From: Eubacteriales bacterium
Lineage (GTDB): Bacteria > Bacillota > Clostridia > Oscillospirales > Oscillospiraceae
Direction: 5' to 3'
Length of the DNA: 64,000 nucleotides
Assembly (NCBI GenBank): GCA_030531505.1
Contig: JAUNNH010000001.1
Location: 186,001 to 250,000, forward strand
Of the stretch, positions 58,807 to 64,000 are shown one piece after another. How positions within the stretch are numbered: the stretch's first letter is position 1; each line of letters begins with the position of its first letter. The translations under genes and the position numbers were made by a program. The notes beneath the pieces are model-generated. The model was given only the letters and a program-made list of their open reading frames with translations. It ran no database searches and was not told the origin of the DNA.

Positions 58807-60132
58807 ATGGCAAAACCTCTTGTTGCGATCGTGGGCCGACCCAATGTGGGCAAGTCCATGCTCTTTAACCGCCTCGTCGGGCAGCGCCTCTCCATCGTGG
58901 AGGACACCCCCGGCGTCACACGTGACCGGCTCTATGCCGAGTGCGAGTGGTGCGGACGGAAATTTGATATGGTGGATACCGGCGGCATCGAGCCGACGAC
59001 CGACAGCGAGATCCTGCTCTTCATGCGCGAGCAGGCGCAGATCGCCATCGACGCCGCGACGGTCATTATTTTGGTCACCGACCTGCGCACCGGCGTCACC
59101 GCCGCGGACAAGGACGTAGCCAACATGCTGCTGCGCTCGAAGAAGCCTGTGGTGCTCGCCGTGAACAAGGCCGACTCCACCGGCGCGACCGACCTCGGCG
59201 TGTATGAGTTCTATTCGCTCGGCCTCGGCGATCCGATCCCGGTCTCCGCCGTGCACGGCCACGGCACCGGCGACCTGCTGGATGCCTGCCTTGCGTACTT
59301 CCCCGAACCCGGGGAAGAAGAGGAAGAGGACGATCTGATCCGTGTGGCGATCATCGGCAAGCCGAACGTCGGCAAGTCTTCGCTTGTGAACCACATCCTC
59401 GGGGAGAAGCGCGTCATCGTGAGCGACATGGCGGGCACGACCCGTGATGCGGTGGACACGGTCTATGAAAATGAGCTCGGCCGCTACATGTTCATCGACA
59501 CGGCGGGTATCCGCCGCAAGTCCAAGGTGGACGAGCGGGTGGAGAAGTTCTCGGTCATGCGCGCGCAGCTCGCCATCGAGCGGGCGGACGTCTGCCTCAT
59601 CCTGATCGACGCGCGCGACGGCGTCACCGATCAGGATACCAAGATCGCCGGACTCGCCCACGAGGCGGGAAAGGCCAGCATCATCGTGGTCAACAAGTGG
59701 GACCTGGTCGAGAAGGAGACAGGCACCATGGAGAAGATGCGCAAGGACATCATGCGCGACCTGAGCTTCATGAGCTACGCGCCGATCCTCTTCATCTCCG
59801 CCCTGACCGGTCAGCGCACGAACCGGCTCTTTGAGCTCATCAACTTCGTCAACGACCAGAGCAGCATGCGCATCACCACCGGCATGCTCAACAACGTCCT
59901 CGCCGACGCACAGGCGCGGGTACAGCCGCCCACGGACAAGGGCCGCCGCCTGAAGATCTACTACATGACGCAGACCGGCGTCAAGCCCCCCTGCTTCGTT
60001 ATCTTCTGCAATTCCCGTGAGCTCTTCCACTTCTCCTATCAGCGCTATATCGAGAATCAGATCCGTTCCGTCTTCGGTCTGGAGGGCACGCCCGTCCGGA
60101 TCGTCATCCGTCAGAAAGGGGATCAGGAATAA
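58807..60132 (+). CDS. der: Ribosome biogenesis GTPase Der (EngA)
   Basis: A 441-residue protein with two tandem GTPase domains and a C-terminal KH-like domain, required for 50S assembly. First domain: GRPNVGKSM, DTGG, NKAD. Second: GKPNVGKSS, DTAGI, NKWD. The first P-loop has Met where Ser or Thr is usual (GKSM, residue 18), an oddity in the Mg2+-coordinating position. The C-terminal domain is normal (GRRLKIYYMTQ). A GAAAGGAGG site precedes ATG 58807. Confidence 0.95.
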   Translation: MAKPLVAIVGRPNVGKSMLFNRLVGQRLSIVEDTPGVTRDRLYAECEWCGRKFDMVDTGGIEPTTDSEILLFMREQAQIAIDAATVIILVTDLRTGVTAADKDVANMLLRSKKPVVLAVNKADSTGATDLGVYEFYSLGLGDPIPVSAVHGHGTGDLLDACLAYFPEPGEEEEEDDLIRVAIIGKPNVGKSSLVNHILGEKRVIVSDMAGTTRDAVDTVYENELGRYMFIDTAGIRRKSKVDERVEKFSVMRAQLAIERADVCLILIDARDGVTDQDTKIAGLAHEAGKASIIVVNKWDLVEKETGTMEKMRKDIMRDLSFMSYAPILFISALTGQRTNRLFELINFVNDQSSMRITTGMLNNVLADAQARVQPPTDKGRRLKIYYMTQTGVKPPCFVIFCNSRELFHFSYQRYIENQIRSVFGLEGTPVRIVIRQKGDQE

Positions 60133-60780
60133 ATGTTTCTCTATATGCTCCTGTTCTCGCTGGTGGCTTTCGTCTCCTACACGATCGGCAGCATCGGCAC
60201 GCTGCGCGTGGCGGGTCAGTTCGTGTTCCGCCGGAATCTGAGCCGCCTCGGCCGGGGCAACCTCTTCATCTCCAACTTCCGGCGCCTCTTCGGCGTCTCG
60301 GGCGTTATCAAGCTCACGCTGGTGGAGATCGTAAAGGATCTGCTGCCCATCCTCTTCGGCTCGCTGATCCTCGGCCTGAAAGGACAGGCGGAGGTTGGCC
60401 GTGCCTTTGCGGGCTTCTGCATGCTGATGGGACGGCTCTGGCCGGTCTTCAACCGCTTCAACGGCTGCCACGCTACCGTGGCGCTGGCGATCGCGGGCGC
60501 GCTGATCGAGCCCTCGGTCGGCGCCGCGGCGGCGGTTGTCAGCGCGGCGGCGATCTGGTTCACCCGCTATATCTCCCTCGGCACGCTGATCGGGGCTGTT
60601 ATGATGATCATCACCAGCATCCTCGTGGTGGAGAATCAGCTCCCTATGCTGCTGCTGATTGGCTGTGCGGCGCTCGTCATCGTACGGCATCTTCCCGCCT
60701 TGCTGCGCATCAGCCGCGGACAGGAGGAGCGTTTGAGCTTCAAGAAGGATCTCACCTACAAGCTCGACTCCAAGTTCTGA
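60133..60780 (+). CDS. PlsY-like membrane protein with degenerate motifs
   Basis: A 215-residue protein with five to six membrane segments and the overall layout of PlsY, the acyl-phosphate:glycerol-3-phosphate acyltransferase. It starts directly after the der stop, a usual plsY position. The three catalytic motifs are altered: GSGNxGATN reads GRGNLFISN, GHxFPxFxxFKGGK reads GRLWPVFNRFNGCH, and the DxxKG region reads EIVKD. It may be inactive or act on another substrate. A second, canonical plsY may exist elsewhere. Confidence 0.75.
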   Translation: MFLYMLLFSLVAFVSYTIGSIGTLRVAGQFVFRRNLSRLGRGNLFISNFRRLFGVSGVIKLTLVEIVKDLLPILFGSLILGLKGQAEVGRAFAGFCMLMGRLWPVFNRFNGCHATVALAIAGALIEPSVGAAAAVVSAAAIWFTRYISLGTLIGAVMMIITSILVVENQLPMLLLIGCAALVIVRHLPALLRISRGQEERLSFKKDLTYKLDSKF

Positions 60781-60791
60781 AATGCAAAACG

Positions 60792-60830
60792 AAAGCGAGG
60801 CTGTCCCGGATGGAGACGGCCTCGCTTTTG
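60792..60830 (+). terminator. Terminator of the DUF512-NUDIX-der operon
   Basis: A 14-bp stem including one G-T pair (60792-60805 with 60815-60828), followed by a short TTTTG. Confidence 0.75.
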
Positions 60831-60833
60831 CTG

Positions 60834-60862
60834 TTGATTTTTGAGGGGCTTTCCTGTATAGT
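60834..60862 (+). promoter_or_regulatory. Promoter of the SPFH-protein gene
   Basis: TTGATT (60834-60839), 17 nt, TATAGT (60857-60862), about 60 nt upstream of the start codon. Confidence 0.65.
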
Positions 60863-60921
60863 ATAAACGTACGAATTTGTCCAGATAGTTTTTGCGGATA
60901 GAATGAAAGGAGAAAACAACC

Positions 60922-62157
60922 ATGGGTCTTGTTTCTGCAGCTCTCAGCTCCGCCGCCGGCGTGATGGCGGATCAGTGGAAGGAATACTTTTATTGCGACG
61001 CGCTGCCTGAGAATGTTCTGGCAGTCAAGGGAAGCAAGCGCAGCAGCACCTTCGGCAACAAAGGCAATGACAACGTGATCTCCAACGGCTCTGTGATTGC
61101 GGTGGCCGACGGCCAGTGCATGATCATCGTCGATCAGGGCAAGGTGGTCGATCTCTGCGCCGAGCCGGGCGAGTACGTCTACGATATGTCCTCGGAGCCA
61201 AGCCTGTTTTACGGCGATCTGAGCACCAGCATCAAAGAGGTGTTCAAAAACATCGGCAAGCGCTTCACCTTCGGCGGGGAGATCCCCAAGGAGCAGCGCG
61301 TTTACTACTTCAATACCCGCGAGCTCACCGGCAACAAGTACGGGACGCCGAGTCCTGTTCCCTTCCGCGTGGTGGATCGGAATGTCGGTCTGGATGTCGA
61401 TATCGCGATCCGCTGCTTCGGTGAGTACAGCATCCGGCTCGTGAACCCCATCCTGTTCTACACCAACGTCTGCGGCAATGTTACGAGCGCCTACACCACC
61501 GACAAGCTCCTCGGCCAGATGAAGACCGAGCTGCTGACGGCACTGCAGCCCGCCTTTGCGAAGCTCTCCGAGCAGGGTATCCGCTACTCCGCGCTGCCCG
61601 GCCACACCATGGAGCTCGCCGACGCGCTGAACGAGGTCCTGTCCGCCAAGTGGCGCGACCTGCGCGGCATCGAGATCGTCTCCTTCGGCGTCTCCAGCGT
61701 GAAGGCCAGCGAGGAGGACGAGGCCATGATCAAGGAGCTGCAGCGCAACGCGGCGCTCCGCGACCCGACCATGGCGGCGGCACACCTTGTCGGCGCGCAG
61801 GCGGCGGCGATGAAGGACGCGGCGAATAACCAGGGCGGCGCGGCCATGGCCTTCATGGGCATGAACATGGCCGGTCAGGCCGGCGGCTTCAACGCCCAGA
61901 GCCTGTATCAGATGGGCCAGCAGGCAGCCCCCGCGCAGCAGCCGGTGAGCACCCCGGCGGCGAACGCCTGGTACTGCCCGAGCTGCGGCACCGCCAATCA
62001 GGGCAAGTTCTGCACCGAGTGCGGCACGAAGAAGCCCGCCGGCGTGCTGCAGTACCGCTGTGACAAGTGCGGCTGGGAGCCGGCGGATCCGTCCAATCCC
62101 CCGAAGTTCTGCCCCAACTGCGGCGACCCCTTCGGCGATGAGGACATCGTCGGCTGA
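60922..62157 (+). CDS. SPFH-domain protein with C-terminal zinc ribbons (YdjI-like)
   Basis: A 411-residue cytoplasmic protein. Residues about 15-290 form an SPFH (band 7) domain of the virion-core-like type found in YdjI: LPENVLAVKGSKRSST near the N-terminus and a helical stretch ADALNEVLSAKWRDLRG. A Gly/Ala/Gln/Met-rich linker leads to two zinc ribbons: CPSCGTANQGKFCTECG and CDKCGWEPADPSNPPKFCPNCG. YdjI of Bacillus is linked to membrane-stress organisation. It stands alone between terminators. Confidence 0.88.
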   Translation: MGLVSAALSSAAGVMADQWKEYFYCDALPENVLAVKGSKRSSTFGNKGNDNVISNGSVIAVADGQCMIIVDQGKVVDLCAEPGEYVYDMSSEPSLFYGDLSTSIKEVFKNIGKRFTFGGEIPKEQRVYYFNTRELTGNKYGTPSPVPFRVVDRNVGLDVDIAIRCFGEYSIRLVNPILFYTNVCGNVTSAYTTDKLLGQMKTELLTALQPAFAKLSEQGIRYSALPGHTMELADALNEVLSAKWRDLRGIEIVSFGVSSVKASEEDEAMIKELQRNAALRDPTMAAAHLVGAQAAAMKDAANNQGGAAMAFMGMNMAGQAGGFNAQSLYQMGQQAAPAQQPVSTPAANAWYCPSCGTANQGKFCTECGTKKPAGVLQYRCDKCGWEPADPSNPPKFCPNCGDPFGDEDIVG

Positions 62158-62168
62158 TCGAAAACGGA

Positions 62169-62206
62169 AAAAAGGGAGCACATTCGAGAGAATGTGCTCC
62201 CTTTTT
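62169..62206. terminator. Bidirectional terminator
   Basis: A stem of about 15 bp (62170-62184 with 62191-62205), loop CGAGAG, arms ending in A and T tracts. It separates the SPFH gene from the convergent tspO gene. Confidence 0.88.
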
Positions 62207-62208
62207 GT

Positions 62209-62691
62209 TCAGCGGTTGAGCATCCAGACGCCGTAGTTGAGGTAACCGGCGAAGAAGACCCAGAGCAGATAGGGCAGCTGCAGCCAGGCCGCCGGCGCGT
62301 CGAGCTCACGGAAGACGAGGATCATGCGCACGATCAGCGCGACGAGCAGCACCAGCCAGAAAAAGGATAGGCTGAAGGCCTGGAAGTTGAAGAACCAGAT
62401 GCTCCAGAAGAAGTTGACGGCGAGCTGGATCCCAAAGAGCCGCAGCGCCGAGCGACGCGCATCAGAGGTAGGGAGCTGCCAGATGCGCGCGGCGCTCACG
62501 CCCATGAGCGCATACAGGATCGTCCACGCGATCGGAAAGACCGAAGGGGGCGGGGAGAGCGGCGGTTTGCGGATTGTGAGGTTGTAGAGCTTGGTCCCCT
62601 CCTGCGTCAGCAGCGCGGCGAGCCCGCCGACCGCTTCGGTCAGAAGGATGCCGAAGAGATAGGCTTTTCCGGATCGTTTTGTCATATTCAT
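62209..62691 (-). CDS. TspO/MBR-family membrane protein
   Basis: A 160-residue five-helix membrane protein. Family features are RKPPLSPPPSVFPIAWTILYALMGVSA and the Trp/Asn-rich NFFWSIWFFNFQAFSLSFFW. TspO proteins bind porphyrins and cholesterol-like ligands and influence tetrapyrrole and stress responses. The exact start is uncertain: ATG at 62691, GTG at 62694 and ATG at 62685 are all possible. Confidence 0.92.
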   Translation of the reverse strand: MNMTKRSGKAYLFGILLTEAVGGLAALLTQEGTKLYNLTIRKPPLSPPPSVFPIAWTILYALMGVSAARIWQLPTSDARRSALRLFGIQLAVNFFWSIWFFNFQAFSLSFFWLVLLVALIVRMILVFRELDAPAAWLQLPYLLWVFFAGYLNYGVWMLNR

Positions 62692-62725
62692 CACCCGGAA
62701 ACAGCATATGCCGGATCAGCGCTTT

Positions 62726-63316
62726 TTATACAAGCTGCATTTCATCCTGCGTCATCAGCCAGGCGCGGCACGGAGAGCCGTCGCAGCCGGCCAGATTCAG
62801 CGGCGCGGCGTTCAGCAGATAACGTCCCTCCGGGACACCGCCGAGAACCAGCCCTTCCAGCAGCGCCGTGCCGGCGCCGAGCAGGAGCAGATGCACCTCC
62901 CGCGGCGCGTCCTCCGGGCCGACGGTCTGGCTCTCGTTGCCGAGGAGAAGCAGCTTGGCCGCAGCAAAAACACGTGCGGCCTCCGCCGTGACCGTGGCGG
63001 GCCCGGCGATCAGCAGCCGCTTTTCCGAAGCGTCCCTGAGCATCCGCCGCGCGTCCGCGGCCGTCACATCTCCGCTGTGACGGAAAACCCGGCAGAGTCC
63101 CACAAAGGGTTCAAGTCCCAATTGATCGATGGTGCAGCCATCCGGGAGAAAGTGGAAGGGCGCGTCGACATGGGTGCCGTTATGCGCACAGAGGGAGAGC
63201 GCAGTCAGGTTGCAGACCTCTCCGTCCGCCATGGACAGGAGCTGCCGCCGCTTCGGGGCGGGATCCCCGGGATAGACCCGGCAGGAGAAAAGCTCCTGGC
63301 TGATGTCGTAGATCAT
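62726..63316 (-). CDS. Cyclase-family metal-dependent hydrolase (kynurenine formamidase-like)
   Basis: A 196-residue protein of the cyclase/KynB family. The metal-binding HNGTHVDAPFHF motif and N-terminal YDISQELFSCRVYPGDP are clear. Such enzymes hydrolyse N-formylkynurenine or open cyclic amides. No tryptophan-degradation genes are visible, so the substrate is open. Its ATG overlaps the stop of the upstream gene (ATGA). Confidence 0.9.
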   Translation of the reverse strand: MIYDISQELFSCRVYPGDPAPKRRQLLSMADGEVCNLTALSLCAHNGTHVDAPFHFLPDGCTIDQLGLEPFVGLCRVFRHSGDVTAADARRMLRDASEKRLLIAGPATVTAEAARVFAAAKLLLLGNESQTVGPEDAPREVHLLLLGAGTALLEGLVLGGVPEGRYLLNAAPLNLAGCDGSPCRAWLMTQDEMQLV

Positions 63317-64000
63317 GGTGTGTCCTCCCTGGGACGGTGATGCCAGGCGTAGAGCTCCTCGGTGGCAAGCGCGAGCTTCGTCACGGAGAAGGCTTCACTC
63401 TCGGGGTAGATATACAGCGTGTCGGTGGGCGTGTTGAGGTCGATGCAGTCACCGTACTTGCCGAGGTATTCGTACTCGATATGGCAGGAATACTGGTTCT
63501 TTGCCGGGATGTGGACGGTGCCCTCGCGTTCGGTCTCCAGCGTGAATCCGCTCATGTCGTGGGTGAGACGGGCTTTGCCGATCGGAATGTAGCGGTCCTT
63601 CGGCAGCGCGTCCACATGGGCGGGGCAGGTGAAGCGATAGGTGCCGCTCTCGACCTCGCGCCGGACATTCTTCCGTTCCCATTCGTACCAGGCGGGGATG
63701 TGGGAAAAGCGCGTCTCACCGGTCAGACAGCGCAGCTCCCCGAGCTCCGTCATCTCCCATTCGCTGCCACAGCGCTCGCAGAAGAGCTTCGTCCCGGCGC
63801 TGCGCATGGCGTATTCCGTCCCGCAGCAGGGGCATTGATACAGCACCTTGTGCAGCCCTTCCGCCCGCCACGGCGCCGTCACGCGGATGCCGCGCTCCTT
63901 TTGCCAGGCGTACTCGTCATAGACAAAGGCTTCCCGGATGCGGCGGTTGATCTCCTCAAGAGGCAGGCTTTTGAGCTCCTCGGGCGTGAGGATGCAGGTC
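63313..64000 (-). CDS. Zinc-ribbon protein, 5' end outside the window (possible acyltransferase C-terminus)
   Basis: The frame is open to the window edge, so this is the C-terminal 229 residues of a larger protein. It contains a zinc ribbon CPCCGTEYAM with CERCGSEW, preceded by an acidic helical part (TPEELKSLPLEEINRRI, EAFVYDEYAWQKERG), and followed by a beta-rich region (about the last 150 residues). The layout recalls clostridial lysophospholipid acyltransferase-family proteins with a C-terminal ribbon, but the catalytic part is not visible, so I do not assign a function. It is coupled to the cyclase-family gene by a 4-nt overlap. Confidence 0.6.
   Translation of the reverse strand, partial: TCILTPEELKSLPLEEINRRIREAFVYDEYAWQKERGIRVTAPWRAEGLHKVLYQCPCCGTEYAMRSAGTKLFCERCGSEWEMTELGELRCLTGETRFSHIPAWYEWERKNVRREVESGTYRFTCPAHVDALPKDRYIPIGKARLTHDMSGFTLETEREGTVHIPAKNQYSCHIEYEYLGKYGDCIDLNTPTDTLYIYPESEAFSVTKLALATEELYAWHHRPREDTP

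Noticed and set aside
56890..62181. A 1763-codon open frame on the minus strand across DUF512, NUDIX, der, the PlsY-like gene and the SPFH gene
   Set aside because: It runs antisense through five recognised genes and their intergenic regions. High GC content makes such stop-free antisense frames common. No domain is recognisable.
1..64000. tRNA, rRNA, tmRNA or replication-origin features
   Set aside because: No cloverleaf-like or rRNA-like segments and no DnaA-box clusters were noticed in the gaps between genes.

Overview
The window is high-GC, densely coded bacterial DNA. Its gene content points to an anaerobic monoderm of class Clostridia, probably an Oscillospiraceae-type gut bacterium. 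The evidence is a complete Rnf complex, a flavodiiron protein with rubredoxin domains, a radical-SAM DUF512 gene beside der, a DUF177-rpmF pair, a FolT-type vitamin transporter under a THF riboswitch, YesM/YesN two-component genes, and strong GGAGG ribosome binding sites. This is inferred from gene content, not from a marker gene; no rRNA or tRNA gene was seen.

Layout. 1-8.6 kb: the end of a cation diffusion facilitator, a CBS/DRTGG inorganic pyrophosphatase, an SGNH hydrolase, an EF-G paralogue, and a Tat-exported FMN/FAD reductase divergent from a MerR regulator. 8.6-17.8 kb: a large membrane protein that reads as a catalytically dead P1B-type ATPase, rlmB, a secreted GH13 enzyme, and a maltose-type ABC importer without its ATPase. 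17.9-21.9 kb: rdgB, a DUF1648 protein, and a folate block (fchA, folD, THF riboswitch, folT, 5-formyl-THF cyclo-ligase).

21.9-39.2 kb is the most remarkable part. The feoAB iron-uptake operon (minus strand) is split: the 5' part of feoB lies at 37953-38945 and the 3' part at 21877-22711. Between them sits about 15.25 kb bounded by 7-bp direct repeats (GCACATG). A large serine recombinase abuts one end. Joining the two ends rebuilds a 46-bp imperfect palindrome of attP type, and removing the insert restores feoB in frame. The cargo is an HtrA protease, a YesMN two-component system with its own binding lipoprotein, a galactofuranose-type ABC importer with a GntR/LacI regulator, and an orphan Card1-like (CARF plus nuclease) protein.

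39.3-47.5 kb: glyoxalase-fold protein, PH-like protein, multidomain flavodiiron protein, and rnfCDGEAB. 47.8-52.7 kb: two YhgE/Pip membrane proteins around a small basic membrane protein. 52.7-64 kb: GtrA, an ABC-F ATPase, an RluA-type pseudouridine synthase, DUF177-rpmF, an array of six hairpins, DUF512, NUDIX, der, a PlsY-like protein with degenerate motifs, an SPFH/zinc-ribbon protein, TspO, a cyclase-family protein, and the end of a zinc-ribbon protein.

Recurring themes are energy and redox metabolism (Rnf, flavodiiron protein, flavin reductase), carbohydrate import and one-carbon metabolism. Several proteins keep a familiar fold but have lost signature residues: the P1B-like ATPase, FolD, the EF-G paralogue, the PlsY-like protein and the Card1-like nuclease.
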